Part shown: piece by piece, positions 20,321-30,261 of the stretch | How positions within the stretch are numbered: position 1 is the stretch's first letter | Layout: each line of letters begins with the position of its first letter | The notes under the pieces: model-generated | What the model was told of the DNA's origin: nothing | The model's database searches: none | What the model saw: only the letters and a program-made list of their open reading frames with translations | Origin: Blastococcus sp. TF02-09 | Lineage (GTDB): Bacteria > Actinomycetota > Actinomycetes > Mycobacteriales > Geodermatophilaceae | Assembly: GCF_003319105.1 (NCBI RefSeq) | Contig: NZ_QOHH01000001.1 | Span: 372,001-436,000 of the forward strand | Direction: 5' to 3' | Length of the DNA stretch: 64,000 nucleotides | Translations under genes and position numbers: made by a program

Positions 20321-21016
20321 GTGACCGAAGGCACCGGCCGCCAGCCGAGCGCGCGCACGTGGATCGCCCTCGCGGTGGGCCTCGCCCTCGTGGCGGTCAT
20401 CGCCGTCGTCGTGGCGGTGACCGGCCAGCAGCAGGCGCCCCAGCCGGCGGGTGCCACCGCGGACCCGGGCCGGTCCTCGAGCCCCTCCGTGCCGGCCCCC
20501 GCGCCGTCCACGGCGTCGGAGACCCCACCGCCGGTCGCCCCGGCCCCGCCCGTGGCCGAGCCGGTGTCCGTCGGCATCCCGGCGATCGACGTCACCAGCG
20601 GTCTGCTGCGCCTGGACCTGAACGGGGACGGCACCGTGCAGGTGCCGCCGCTGGAGCGGGACGACAAGGCCGGCTGGTACCAGCGCGGGCCGGCTCCGGG
20701 AGCGGTCGGTCCCGCGGTGATGCTCGGCCACGTGGACTCCGCCGAGTACGGCCCGGGGGTCTTCTTCGACCTCGGCGCGCTGCAGCCCGGGGACGAGGTC
20801 GAGGTGGCCCGCGCCGACGGCACCGTGGCGCTCTTCGCCGTCGACCGGGTGGAGCGGCACCCGAAGAACGCCTTCCCGACGATCGAGGTCTACGGCAACA
20901 CCTCCGACGCCCAGCTGCGGCTGATCACCTGCGGCGGTGACTTCGACTCGGGCGCGCGCAGCTACGAGGACAACATCATCGCGTTCGCGACCCTGACCGG
21001 CGCCCGGCCGGCCTGA
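20321..21016 (+). CDS. class F sortase
   Basis: A 231-residue membrane-anchored transpeptidase. An N-terminal signal anchor (WIALAVGLALVAVIAVVVAV) precedes a proline/serine-rich stalk to about residue 80 and then the sortase barrel. Catalytic His137 lies in MLGHVDSAEYGPGVFFDLG and Cys204 in LRLITCGGDF. An Arg follows in GARSYEDNI. The layout and length are those of actinobacterial class F sortases, which act at the outer face of the membrane. The upstream CHRD protein is the likely substrate by position. The GTG start gives a short cytoplasmic tail as expected. Confidence 0.9.
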   Translation: MTEGTGRQPSARTWIALAVGLALVAVIAVVVAVTGQQQAPQPAGATADPGRSSSPSVPAPAPSTASETPPPVAPAPPVAEPVSVGIPAIDVTSGLLRLDLNGDGTVQVPPLERDDKAGWYQRGPAPGAVGPAVMLGHVDSAEYGPGVFFDLGALQPGDEVEVARADGTVALFAVDRVERHPKNAFPTIEVYGNTSDAQLRLITCGGDFDSGARSYEDNIIAFATLTGARPA

Positions 21017-21065
21017 GTCCCGGCGCCCCCGCGGGGGCGGCCGCGGCGCTCCCTAGACTCGTCGC

Positions 21066-21809
21066 GTGGCTGGGAGCGGGGACGAACGGGAAACACCTGC
21101 GACGGCCGAGGGGCTCCGGGCGGTGCTGTTCGACATGGACGGCACCCTCGTGGAGACCGAGGAGTACTGGGGCGAGGCGATGTTCGAGCTCGCCGGGCAG
21201 CTGGGCGGGCGGATGTCGGCCGAGGCCCGCGCCGCCACCGTGGGCACCAGCATGCGGGTGGCGATGGGCACCCTGTACGCCGACCTCGGCGTCACCCGCA
21301 CCGAGGAGCAGCTGCAGGCCGACGCCACCCAGGTCATGGACGCCGTGGCCCGGATGATGGCCGAGCGGCTGATCTGGCTCCCCGGCGCGCAGGAGCTGCT
21401 CACCGCCGTGCACGCGGCGGGCCTGCGCACCGCCCTGGTCACGACGACGCCGCGCCGGCTGGCCGACCTGGTCATCTCCCACATCGAGGCCGGCTCCCCG
21501 GACGGCGGTCCGTTCGACGTGACCGTCTGCGGCGACGAGGTACCGGCCCGCAAGCCCGACCCGGCGCCCTACCTGCAGGCGATGGCCGCGCTCGGGGTGT
21601 CGCCGGAGGAGTGCGTCGTGATCGAGGACTCGCTGGTCGGCGTCACCTCCGGGCTGGCCGCGGGGGCCGCGGTGATCGGCGTGGCCGGGCTGCAGCCGGT
21701 GCCGCCGGCCCCCGGTCTCGTGCAGGTCGAGACTCTGGAGGGCATCGGGCTGCCCGAGCTCGCCGAGGTGCTCGCCGCCCATCAGGCCGCGGAGCCTGCG
21801 GTCCGCTGA
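21066..21809 (+). CDS. HAD superfamily hydrolase (beta-phosphoglucomutase-like)
   Basis: A 247-residue HAD phosphatase. Motif I is LFDMDGTLVETEEYW with the nucleophile Asp, motif II is ALVTTTPRRL, motif III holds the Lys in ARKPDPAPYLQAMAALG, and motif IV is CVVIEDSLVGVTSGLAAG. The helical cap between residues about 35 and 95 makes it subfamily I, as in PgmB/GPH enzymes. The substrate is unknown. A TAGACT -10 (21054-21059) lies exactly 6 bases before the GTG, so the transcript is probably leaderless. It is convergent with the RecB-like gene, leaving 8 bases between them. Confidence 0.9.
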   Translation: MAGSGDERETPATAEGLRAVLFDMDGTLVETEEYWGEAMFELAGQLGGRMSAEARAATVGTSMRVAMGTLYADLGVTRTEEQLQADATQVMDAVARMMAERLIWLPGAQELLTAVHAAGLRTALVTTTPRRLADLVISHIEAGSPDGGPFDVTVCGDEVPARKPDPAPYLQAMAALGVSPEECVVIEDSLVGVTSGLAAGAAVIGVAGLQPVPPAPGLVQVETLEGIGLPELAEVLAAHQAAEPAVR

Positions 21810-21817
21810 CCCGGGCC

Positions 21818-22747
21818 TCAGTCGCGCTCGACGACGGGCAACGTGGGCCAGCCGGCCGCCGCAGCCGCCTCGGTCGGGAACGGCGGGGGAGTGCCGCCGA
21901 ACTCCGGGCAGACGGCCTGGTGGTCGCACCAGCCGCACAGCCGGGTCTTGTTGGGCCGGAAGTCACCCGTGCTGACCGCTCGCTCGATCGCCGCCCAGAT
22001 GGCCAGCAGGGTGCGCTCGAAGCGGAGCAGCTCGGCCTCGTCGGGGGCGTAGGTCAGCGCGTCGCCGTCGCCGAGGTAGATCAGCTTCAGCTGGGCGGCC
22101 ACCACGCCCCGGGTGCGCCACAGCACCAGGGCGTAGAACTTCATCTGGAACAGGGCCTTGCTCTCGAAGGCCTCGCGCGGCATCGAGCCGGTCTTGTAGT
22201 CGACCACCCGCAGGGCGCCGTTGCGCGCCACGTCCAGCCGGTCGACGTAGCCGCGCAGCAGCAGCCCGTCGGGCAGCGTGACCTCGACGAGCTCCTCCCG
22301 CCCCTCGGGCTCGATGCGGCGCGGGTCCTCGAGGGTGAAGTAGCGCTCGACGAGCGCGCCGGCCGAGGCGAGCCACGCCTGCAGCGACTCGGGCGCGTTC
22401 ACGTCGCTCTCCGCGCCCTCGCCCTGGGCGGCCTCGAAGAGCTCGGCGACCCCGGGCTCCTCGCGCAGCTCTGCCCAGGCGGGCTCCAGCAGCTCGAGGG
22501 CGCCGGCGACGGTGCGCTGGGCCGCAGGCAGGTCGTAGAGCCGCTCCAGCACGGAGTGGACCAGCGTGCCGCGCACGGCGGCCAGGCTCTTGCGCTCGGG
22601 CAGCCGGTCGATGGTGCGGAACCGGTAGAGCAGCGGGCAGGTCTTGAAGTCGGCCGCGCGGCTCGGGGACAGGGAGGGGCGTCGCGGGGCCTGTGCCTCG
22701 TCGGGCTGGACCCCGGTGCTCACGTCCGTCTCGACCATCGCCGTCAT
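21818..22747 (-). CDS. RecB family exonuclease (PD-(D/E)XK, Rv2119-like)
   Basis: A 309-residue stand-alone RecB-type nuclease. The opening LSPSRAADFKTCPLLYRFRTIDRLPE is typical, followed by VRGTLVHSVLERLYDLP. The catalytic core GYVDRLDVARNGALRVVDYKTGSMPR contains the Asp and DYK of PD-(D/E)XK enzymes. The C-terminal LCGWCDHQAVCPEFGG supplies cysteines that may bind an Fe-S cluster, as in Cas4/AddB-type nucleases. The ATG at 22747 has a minus-strand TAGCCT -10 (22755-22760) 7 bases upstream, so the mRNA is probably leaderless. It diverges from trmI. Confidence 0.9.
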   Translation of the reverse strand: MTAMVETDVSTGVQPDEAQAPRRPSLSPSRAADFKTCPLLYRFRTIDRLPERKSLAAVRGTLVHSVLERLYDLPAAQRTVAGALELLEPAWAELREEPGVAELFEAAQGEGAESDVNAPESLQAWLASAGALVERYFTLEDPRRIEPEGREELVEVTLPDGLLLRGYVDRLDVARNGALRVVDYKTGSMPREAFESKALFQMKFYALVLWRTRGVVAAQLKLIYLGDGDALTYAPDEAELLRFERTLLAIWAAIERAVSTGDFRPNKTRLCGWCDHQAVCPEFGGTPPPFPTEAAAAAGWPTLPVVERD

Positions 22748-22836
22748 GCACCCGAGGCTAGGTCGCCCCTCCGACAGTTCCGAGTGCCCGCGCCGCACCG
22801 GGGACACGGGTCACACCGACGCCGTCCGTACCCTGA

Positions 22837-23718
<882 letters not shown>

Positions 23719-23832
23719 GGCTCGGGTGCCAGGGCCCGTCCGGCCGCCCGGGACGTCTGCGAGCCCACGGCGAAGAGTCGCCCCGCGTGTATAGATTTGC
23801 GTCCTGGCTCCCCGGAACTGCGGAGGTGCGCG

Positions 23833-25614
23833 ATGGGCCCAGGTCCGGTCGACGGTCCCGACGAGTTCAAGGCGCGACGTGACCGTGACGTCGCCGCGCT
23901 GCTGACCCAGATCTCCTACCTCGAGGAGGAGATCGGCCTGCTGCGCCGCAAAGTCGCCGACAGCCCCCGCCAGGCGCGGGCGCTCGAGGAGCGCATCGCC
24001 GAGGCGGAGGGCCGCGCGGCCTTCCTGTCCGAGCGCAACGACAAGCTGTCCTCGACGCTGCGCGACGCGCGCGAGCAGCTGGTGACGCTCAAGGAGGAGG
24101 TCGACCGGCTGGGGCAGCCCCCGTCCGGCTACGGCGTCTTCCTGACGCGGCACGAGGACGGTTCGGTCGACGTCTTCACCAGCGGCCGCAAGGTGCGGGT
24201 GACGCTGTCGCCGAACGTGGAGGGCGAGGAGCTGCGCCCCGGCCAGGAGGTCATGCTCAACGAGGCGATGAACGTCGTCGAGGCGCGCGGCTTCGAGCGC
24301 GCCGGCGACGTCGTCATGCTCAAGGAGCTGCTCGAGCCGGTCGACGGCGTCACCCAGCGGGCGCTGGTGATCGGCCACACCGACGAGGAGCGGGTCGTCT
24401 ACCTCGCCGACTCGCTGACCGACCAGCCGCTGCGCGCCGGTGACTCGCTGCTGCTGGAGTCCCGGTCGGGCTACGTCTACGAGCGGATCCCGAAGAGCGA
24501 GGTCGAGGAGCTCGTCCTCGAAGAGGTTCCCGACATCGACTACGGCGACATCGGCGGGCTCGCCCGCCAGATCGAGCAGATCCGCGACGCCGTCGAGCTG
24601 CCGTTCCTGCACGCGGACCTGTTCCGCGAGTACCAGCTGCGGCCGCCGAAGGGGATCCTGCTGTACGGCCCGCCCGGCTGCGGCAAGACGCTGATCGCCA
24701 AGGCGGTCGCGAACTCCCTGGCCAAGAAGGTGTCGGCGCTCAAGGGGGAGGGGCAGGGCAAGTCCTACTTCCTCAACATCAAGGGCCCCGAGCTGCTCAA
24801 CAAGTACGTCGGCGAGACCGAGCGGCACATCCGGCTGGTGTTCCAGCGGGCGCGGGAGAAGGCCAGCGAGGGCACGCCGGTCATCGTGTTCTTCGACGAG
24901 ATGGACTCGATCTTCCGGACGCGTGGCTCCGGGGTGTCCTCCGACGTCGAATCGACCATCGTGCCGCAGCTGCTGAGCGAGATCGACGGTGTCGAGGGCC
25001 TGGAGAACGTCATCGTCATCGGCGCCTCCAACCGCGAGGACATGATCGACCCGGCCATCCTCCGGCCGGGCCGGCTCGACGTGAAGATCAAGATCGAGCG
25101 GCCGGACGCCGAGGCGGCGCGGGACATCTTCAGCAAGTACCTGCTGCCGACGCTGCCGCTGCACCCGGACGACCTGGCCGAGCACGGCGGCAGCCACGAG
25201 GCCACGATCGCCGGGATGATCCAGCGGACCGTCGAGCGCATGTACACCGAGGTCGAGGAGAACCGCTTCCTCGAGGTCACCTACGCCAACGGTGACAAGG
25301 AGGTCCTGTACTTCAAGGACTTCAACTCCGGCGCCATGCTGCAGAACATCGTCGACCGCGCCAAGAAGATGGCCATCAAGGAGAGCCTGGAGACCGGCAA
25401 CGGCGGGCTCCGGGTCGGCCACCTCATGCAGGCGTGCGTGGACGAGTTCAAGGAGAACGAGGACCTGCCCAACACCACCAACCCCGACGACTGGGCGCGG
25501 ATCTCGGGCAAGAAGGGCGAGCGGATCGTCTACATCCGCACGCTGATCAGCGGCAAGGGCACCGAGTCCGGCCGCGCCATCGACACCGCCACCAACACCG
25601 GCCAGTACCTCTGA
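23833..25614 (+). CDS. arc: proteasome-associated AAA+ ATPase ARC/Mpa
   Basis: A 593-residue hexameric unfoldase that recognises pupylated proteins and feeds them into the 20S core. The N-terminal coiled coil (about 10-95) binds Pup. Two OB domains follow, the first opening [26 protein letters not shown]. The AAA module has Walker [10 protein letters not shown] (about 277-285), Walker [13 protein letters not shown] and the arginine-finger segment [11 protein letters not shown]. The C-terminus ends in QYL, the gate-opening tail that docks on PrcA. A CGGAGG site precedes the ATG at 23833. It is followed by a palindromic repeat and then dop. Confidence 0.97.
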   Translation: MGPGPVDGPDEFKARRDRDVAALLTQISYLEEEIGLLRRKVADSPRQARALEERIAEAEGRAAFLSERNDKLSSTLRDAREQLVTLKEEVDRLGQPPSGYGVFLTRHEDGSVDVFTSGRKVRVTLSPNVEGEELRPGQEVMLNEAMNVVEARGFERAGDVVMLKELLEPVDGVTQRALVIGHTDEERVVYLADSLTDQPLRAGDSLLLESRSGYVYERIPKSEVEELVLEEVPDIDYGDIGGLARQIEQIRDAVELPFLHADLFREYQLRPPKGILLYGPPGCGKTLIAKAVANSLAKKVSALKGEGQGKSYFLNIKGPELLNKYVGETERHIRLVFQRAREKASEGTPVIVFFDEMDSIFRTRGSGVSSDVESTIVPQLLSEIDGVEGLENVIVIGASNREDMIDPAILRPGRLDVKIKIERPDAEAARDIFSKYLLPTLPLHPDDLAEHGGSHEATIAGMIQRTVERMYTEVEENRFLEVTYANGDKEVLYFKDFNSGAMLQNIVDRAKKMAIKESLETGNGGLRVGHLMQACVDEFKENEDLPNTTNPDDWARISGKKGERIVYIRTLISGKGTESGRAIDTATNTGQYL

Positions 25615-25616
25615 GA

Positions 25617-25670
25617 GGACCTCGTCCTCCCCACCCTTCGCATGCTCAGGGCGGGCCCCTGCACGAGGCC
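25617..25670. repeat. palindromic element after arc, related to the dispersed repeat
   Basis: GGACCTCGTCC begins 3 bases after the arc stop codon; CCTCGT (25620-25625) pairs with ACGAGG (25663-25668). An inner stem CCCACCCT...AGGGCGGG surrounds TCGCATGCTC. It shares the nested-hairpin layout of the copies at 5478 and 8910, but its arms differ. It could serve as the arc terminator. Confidence 0.45.
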
Positions 25671-25823
25671 GCGTGGCCCGGTCCCGCAGGTGCGGGGCCG
25701 GGCCGGCGTGCTCGTGGCGCTCACGGCCGAGGCCGTCGACACCGTCGGTCGTGAGGTCCCAACCTGCCCGCCGTCCGGCGTCTTAGGGGACGGTGGGCGA
25801 CGGATGGCGCATAGGGTTGGCGC

Positions 25824-27329
25824 ATGAGCGTGCGGCGGGTCATGGGCACCGAGGTCGAGTACGGCATCTCGGTGCCGGGACAGCCGACCGCCAACCCGAC
25901 GACGCTGTCCAGCCAGGTCGTGAACGCCTGGGCGGTGGCCGAGGCCCCGACCCGCCGTCGTCCCCGCTGGGACTTCGAGGAGGAGTCGCCCCTGCGCGAC
26001 GCCCGCGGGTTCGACCTCACCCCGGCGCAGGCGCTGGACCACAACGACCTCGACGAGGACACCGGGATGGCCAACGTCATCCTGACCAACGGCGCCCGCC
26101 TCTACGTCGACCACGCGCACCCCGAGTACTCGACGCCGGAGGTCACCTACCCGCGCGACGTCGTCCTCTGGGACAAGGCGGGGGAGCGGGTCATGGCCGA
26201 GGCGTCCCGGCGGGCCGCCCGCGTGCCGGGCACCCAGCCGATCCAGCTCTACAAGAACAACACCGACGGCAAGGGCGCCTCGTACGGCGCCCACGAGAAC
26301 TACCTGATGGACCGGCGGACGCCGTTCGTCGACATCATCCGCGGCCTCGTGCCGTTCTTCGTGACGCGCCAGGTGTTCGCCGGCGCGGGGCGGGTGGGCA
26401 TCGGCGCGGAGAGCCGGGGGGACGGCTTCCAGATCTCCTCGCGGGCGGACTTCTTCGAGGTCGAGGTGGGCCTGGAGACCACGCTCAAGCGGCCGATCAT
26501 CAACACCCGCGACGAGCCGCACGCCGACGCGGACAAGTACCGCCGGCTGCACGTGATCATCGGGGACGCCAACCTCGCCGAGCTGTCCACCTACCTCAAG
26601 GTCGGGACGACGTCGCTCGTGCTGGCGATGATCGAGGCGCGCTTCCTGCCGCACGACCTGTCGCTCGAGGAACCGGTCGAGGCGCTGCAGGCGATCAGCC
26701 ACGACCTCTCGCTGACGCACACGGTGCGGCTGCGCGACGGCCGCCGGATGACGGCGCTGGAGATGCAGCAGACCTACCTGGAGCACGCGCAGAAGTTCGT
26801 CGCCCACCGCGGTGAGGGCGACGAGCAGACCGACGACGTGCTGCGCCGGTGGGCCGAGGTGCTCGAGGACCTCGCGATCGACCCGATGCGCTGCGCCGAC
26901 CGGCTGGACTGGCCGGCCAAGCTGCGCCTGCTAGAGGGCTACCGCTCCCGCGACGGCCTGGAGTGGGGCGACTCCCGGCTCAAGCTCGTGGACCTGCAGT
27001 ACTCCGACGTGCGGCCCGACAAGGGGCTCTACAACCGGCTGGTGGCACGCGGCGTCATGCAGCGGCTGCTCACCGACGCCGAGGTCGAGCACGCGGTGGT
27101 GCACGCGCCGGCCGACACCCGCGCCTTCTTCCGCGGCGAGTGCCTGCGCCGCTACCCGGCCTCGGTGGCGGCGGCGTCGTGGGACTCGGTCGTGTTCGAC
27201 CTGGGCCGGGAGAATCTCGTGCGGATCCCGACGATGGAGCCGCTGCGCGGTACCCGCGAGCACGTCGGGGCGCTGTTCGAGGCGTCGGCGACCGCGCAGC
27301 AGCTGGTCGACACCATCACCGGCAGCTGA
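25824..27329 (+). CDS. dop: depupylase/deamidase Dop
   Basis: A 501-residue carboxylate-amine-ligase-fold enzyme that removes Pup from substrates and can deamidate Pup-Gln. [15 protein letters not shown] has the metal-binding Glu, the catalytic Asp is in [16 protein letters not shown], and the long Dop-specific insert follows at about residues 40-80 ([18 protein letters not shown]). [18 protein letters not shown] and [21 protein letters not shown] bind nucleotide and metal. A TAGGGT -10 (25812-25817) lies exactly 6 bases before the ATG, so the transcript is probably leaderless. Because Pup here ends in Glu, the depupylase role is the one needed. Confidence 0.97.
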   Translation: MSVRRVMGTEVEYGISVPGQPTANPTTLSSQVVNAWAVAEAPTRRRPRWDFEEESPLRDARGFDLTPAQALDHNDLDEDTGMANVILTNGARLYVDHAHPEYSTPEVTYPRDVVLWDKAGERVMAEASRRAARVPGTQPIQLYKNNTDGKGASYGAHENYLMDRRTPFVDIIRGLVPFFVTRQVFAGAGRVGIGAESRGDGFQISSRADFFEVEVGLETTLKRPIINTRDEPHADADKYRRLHVIIGDANLAELSTYLKVGTTSLVLAMIEARFLPHDLSLEEPVEALQAISHDLSLTHTVRLRDGRRMTALEMQQTYLEHAQKFVAHRGEGDEQTDDVLRRWAEVLEDLAIDPMRCADRLDWPAKLRLLEGYRSRDGLEWGDSRLKLVDLQYSDVRPDKGLYNRLVARGVMQRLLTDAEVEHAVVHAPADTRAFFRGECLRRYPASVAAASWDSVVFDLGRENLVRIPTMEPLRGTREHVGALFEASATAQQLVDTITGS

Positions 27330-27376
27330 TCTCCCCAGCACCCGTTCGCCGGACCCCGGATGTCACATCCGGCGGG

Positions 27377-27382
27377 TAGCTT
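27377..27382 (+). promoter_or_regulatory. -10 element of a pup promoter
   Basis: TAGCTT is a plausible -10. Transcription from about 27389 would give a 34-base leader with the site GGGAGGGG before the pup ATG. A 7-bp palindrome, CCGGATG-TCA-CATCCGG (27356-27372), sits just upstream and could be an operator. Confidence 0.4.
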
Positions 27383-27422
27383 TCAGTTCCAGGAGCAGTT
27401 CCCACGACGGGAGGGGCAGGCC

Positions 27423-27632
27423 ATGGCCACCAGGGACACCGGCGGGCAGCAGAAGGCGACGCGCACGCGCGAGGAGACCGACGAGGTCGAGGCCTCGGTC
27501 GACACCGAGGCAGCCGAGCGCCGGCAGGAAATGTCGGACGACGTCGATTCCATTCTCGATGAAATCGACGAGGTCCTCGAGTCCAATGCTGAGGACTTCG
27601 TGCGTAGTTACGTACAAAAAGGGGGGGAGTGA
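27423..27632 (+). CDS. pup: prokaryotic ubiquitin-like protein Pup
   Basis: A 69-residue, acidic, mostly disordered protein tag ligated to lysines of proteins for proteasomal degradation. The conserved central and C-terminal part (DDVDSILDEIDEVLESNAED) forms the helix that binds the ARC coiled coil, and the protein ends in GGE. The final residue is encoded as Glu (GAG), so it can be ligated by PafA without prior deamidation; mycobacterial Pup ends in Gln. A GGGAGGGG ribosome binding site precedes the ATG. The next gene begins 33 bases later. Confidence 0.97.
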   Translation: MATRDTGGQQKATRTREETDEVEASVDTEAAERRQEMSDDVDSILDEIDEVLESNAEDFVRSYVQKGGE

Positions 27633-27665
27633 CCAAGATCAACTTCTGGCAACGGGCCTCCAGCA

Positions 27666-28442
27666 ATGGACACCAAGTTCTGTCGTGACTGCGGCGCGCA
27701 CCGCCCTGTCTCGGAGTTCAGTAAGAACAAGAAGTCGCGTGACGGACTCGCTTTCTATTGTCGCGCGCACCTGGCGGAGCGCTCGGCCAGAAGCCGCGAG
27801 GCTCGCCGGCTGCAACCACGCACGCACCGCCTGACCCCGAAGGACCTGGACGTCCCGGAAGGGTCCAAATGGTGTCCTGACTGCGGCAACGTCAAGCCGT
27901 ACGAGCAGTTCCCGCGCACGAGGACCTCCGCCACCGGGCGCGCGACGTACTGCCTCCCGTGTCACAACGCCCGCGGCCAGCGATCGCGGGAGAAGGTCGG
28001 CGGCGCCCGCACCTACCACCTGACGCGCCGGTACGGGATCACGTCGGACGAGGCGGACCTGATGCTCGAGGCTCAGGATGGCGTCTGCGCGATCTGTCGA
28101 ACGGCACCGGCCGCGCATGTTGATCACTGCCATTCGAGCGGCCGGGTGCGAGCCCTGTTGTGTTTCAACTGCAACGGCGGCCTCGGCCAGTTCAAGGACG
28201 ACCCCGCCGTGCTGCAGGCGGCCGTCTTCTACGTCCAGCACCACAACCAGCTCCAGGCGATCGATGCGCTGGTGGCGGCCTCGGCAGCGGTGATCGCCGG
28301 GGAGCCGGATGCGGCCAGCCGGCCGGGGGAGCCGCCGGTAGGGTCGCAGCGACGACCAGGAGCCCGCGGCGCAAGTGTGCGGAGCACCGGGCGGACCAGC
28401 GGTGCACGCCGGCGCGAGCAGGCGGGAGAGGCGGATGCGTGA
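27666..28442 (+). CDS. endonuclease VII domain protein with duplicated zinc ribbons
   Basis: A 258-residue protein between pup and prcB. Two tandem N-terminal modules share the plan C-x2-CG-x4-P...F...YC-x2-C/H: C6, C9, C32, H35 and C70, C73, C96, C99. A recombination-endonuclease-VII (HNH-like) domain follows, with C141, C144, HVDHCH at 151-156 and C166, C169. The C-terminal 60 residues are disordered and basic. The His/Asp motif looks intact, so nuclease activity is possible. Its TGA overlaps the GTG of prcB (GTGA), so it is translationally tied to the proteasome core. A gene of similar position lies between pup and prcB in Streptomyces; its role is not established. Confidence 0.88.
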   Translation: MDTKFCRDCGAHRPVSEFSKNKKSRDGLAFYCRAHLAERSARSREARRLQPRTHRLTPKDLDVPEGSKWCPDCGNVKPYEQFPRTRTSATGRATYCLPCHNARGQRSREKVGGARTYHLTRRYGITSDEADLMLEAQDGVCAICRTAPAAHVDHCHSSGRVRALLCFNCNGGLGQFKDDPAVLQAAVFYVQHHNQLQAIDALVAASAAVIAGEPDAASRPGEPPVGSQRRPGARGASVRSTGRTSGARRREQAGEADA

Positions 28443-29296
28443 ACGAGTCGTGGAGCGGCCGGAGCGGGTTCCCGCCCGCCTACCTGGGCCGGGTGGGCTC
28501 CTCGTTCACCGACTTCCTCTCGGCCGCGGCGCCTGACCTGCTGCCCGGCCGCCGTCCCGCCCCGAGCACGCCCGTGGGAGACCTCGCCCCGCACGGCACA
28601 ACCATCGTCGCCGTCACTTACGAGGATGGCGTCCTCATGGGTGGCGACCGCCGCGCCACCATGGGCAACCTGATCAGCTCCCGCGACATCGAGAAGGTCT
28701 ACCCGGCCGACTCCTACAGCGTCATCGGCATCGCGGGCGCAGCCGGCATCGCCATCGAGATGGTGAAGCTCTACCAGGTCGAGCTCGAGCACTACGAGAA
28801 GATCGAGGGGCTCACGATGAGCCTCGACGGCAAGGCCAACCGGCTCGCCCAGATGATCCGCGGCAACCTTGGGGCCGCCCTGCAGGGCCTGGCCGTCGTC
28901 CCGCTGTTCGCCGGCTTCGACCTCGACGCCGGCGAGGGCACCGCACCCGGCCGGATCTTCAGCTACGACGTCACCGGCGGGAACTACGAGGAGCGCGGCT
29001 ACGCGGCCGTCGGCTCGGGCTCGCTGTTCGCCAAGAACTCGCTCAAGAAGACCTGGCGCGCCGGTCTGCCGGCCGACGCCGCCACGCGCACCGTCGTCGA
29101 GGCCCTCTACGACGCCGCCGACGACGACTCCGCCACCGGCGGTCCGGACCCCGTCCGCCGGCTCTACCCGATCGTCTACCGGGTGGACGCCGAAGGGGCG
29201 GTGCGGCTGACCGACGACGAGGTCGCCGCCGTCGCCGACGCGATCGTCACCGAGCGGGCCGAGGCCGACCGCCAGAACATGCACCGGGAGGCCTGA
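28439..29296 (+). CDS. prcB: 20S proteasome beta subunit PrcB
   Basis: A 285-residue proprotein. Cleavage before Thr54 ([14 protein letters not shown]) would remove a 53-residue propeptide and expose the catalytic N-terminal threonine. Counting from it, the active-site partners Asp17 (GGDRRAT) and Lys33 (DIEKVY) are both present. [12 protein letters not shown] and [13 protein letters not shown] are conserved as in mycobacterial PrcB. Four stacked heptameric rings (alpha7-beta7-beta7-alpha7) form the protease. The GTG start overlaps the preceding endonuclease-like gene, and prcA follows after 3 bases. Confidence 0.97.
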   Translation: MNESWSGRSGFPPAYLGRVGSSFTDFLSAAAPDLLPGRRPAPSTPVGDLAPHGTTIVAVTYEDGVLMGGDRRATMGNLISSRDIEKVYPADSYSVIGIAGAAGIAIEMVKLYQVELEHYEKIEGLTMSLDGKANRLAQMIRGNLGAALQGLAVVPLFAGFDLDAGEGTAPGRIFSYDVTGGNYEERGYAAVGSGSLFAKNSLKKTWRAGLPADAATRTVVEALYDAADDDSATGGPDPVRRLYPIVYRVDAEGAVRLTDDEVAAVADAIVTERAEADRQNMHREA

Positions 29297-29299
29297 GCC

Positions 29300-30181
29300 A
29301 TGACCATGCCGTACTACGCCTCGCCCGAGCAGCTGATGCGGGACCGCTCGGAGTACGCCCGCAAGGGCATCTCCCGCGGTCGCAGCGTCGCCGTCCTCAC
29401 CTACTCCGACGGCGTGCTCTTCATCGCGGAGAACCCCAGCTCGACGCTGCACAAGGTGGGCGAACTCTACGACCGGATCGGGTTCGCCGCCGTCGGCCGC
29501 TACAGCGAGTTCGAGAGCCTGCGCGTCGCCGGTGTCCGCCTCGCCGACGTCCGCGGCTACTCCTACAACCGCCGCGACGTCACCGGCCGGGTCATCGCCA
29601 ACGCCTACGCGCAGACCCTCGGCGAGATCTTCACCCAGCAGACCAAGCCGTTCGAGGTCGAGCTCTGCGTCGCCGAGGTCGGCGACCGGCCCGAGACCGA
29701 CCAGCTGTACCGCCTGACGTTCGACGGCTCGATCGTCGACGAGCCGGACTTCGTGGTCATGGGCGGGCAGGCCGAGGCGGTCACCGGCCACCTGCGCGAG
29801 CACTTCCACGCCGCCATGGGGCTCTCCGACGCCCTCGAGGTCGGTGTGCGGGCCCTGTCGGCGGTCAGCCCGGTCACCGCCGGCGCCGGCAACGGGGGGC
29901 CCGCGAAGCTCACCGCGGCCCAGCTGGAGGTCGCCGTCCTCGACCGGCGGCGTCCCAAGCGGGCGTTCCGCCGCATCACCGGCTCGGCCCTGCGCCGGCT
30001 GCTCGGCGACGAGCCCACCCCGGACGTCGTGCAGGACGCGCCCGCCACCAGCGCGCACGCCCCGAGCGTGCCCGAGCCCGGCACGCCCGCCGGCCTCGGC
30101 GACCCCGCCAACCCCGACACCGCCGCGGGCGGCACCTTCGACGAGTACGACCCGCACGACGAGGACGGCGGCGAGGGCTGA
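29300..30181 (+). CDS. prcA: 20S proteasome alpha subunit PrcA
   Basis: A 293-residue subunit forming the outer gated rings of the 20S core. It opens [33 protein letters not shown], the N-terminal gate and H0 helix. The core contains [32 protein letters not shown]. The C-terminal 60 residues after [11 protein letters not shown] are a disordered acidic tail, longer than in mycobacteria. It lacks a catalytic threonine, as expected of alpha subunits. It directly follows prcB and would be co-translated. Confidence 0.97.
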   Translation: MTMPYYASPEQLMRDRSEYARKGISRGRSVAVLTYSDGVLFIAENPSSTLHKVGELYDRIGFAAVGRYSEFESLRVAGVRLADVRGYSYNRRDVTGRVIANAYAQTLGEIFTQQTKPFEVELCVAEVGDRPETDQLYRLTFDGSIVDEPDFVVMGGQAEAVTGHLREHFHAAMGLSDALEVGVRALSAVSPVTAGAGNGGPAKLTAAQLEVAVLDRRRPKRAFRRITGSALRRLLGDEPTPDVVQDAPATSAHAPSVPEPGTPAGLGDPANPDTAAGGTFDEYDPHDEDGGEG

Positions 30182-30261
30182 CCCCCTGCCCGCGCCGGGA
30201 CGGTCGACGCCGAGCGCGCGCGGGACGCGCTTGTGTCGCCCTCGGCGCCTAGGCTCGGATC

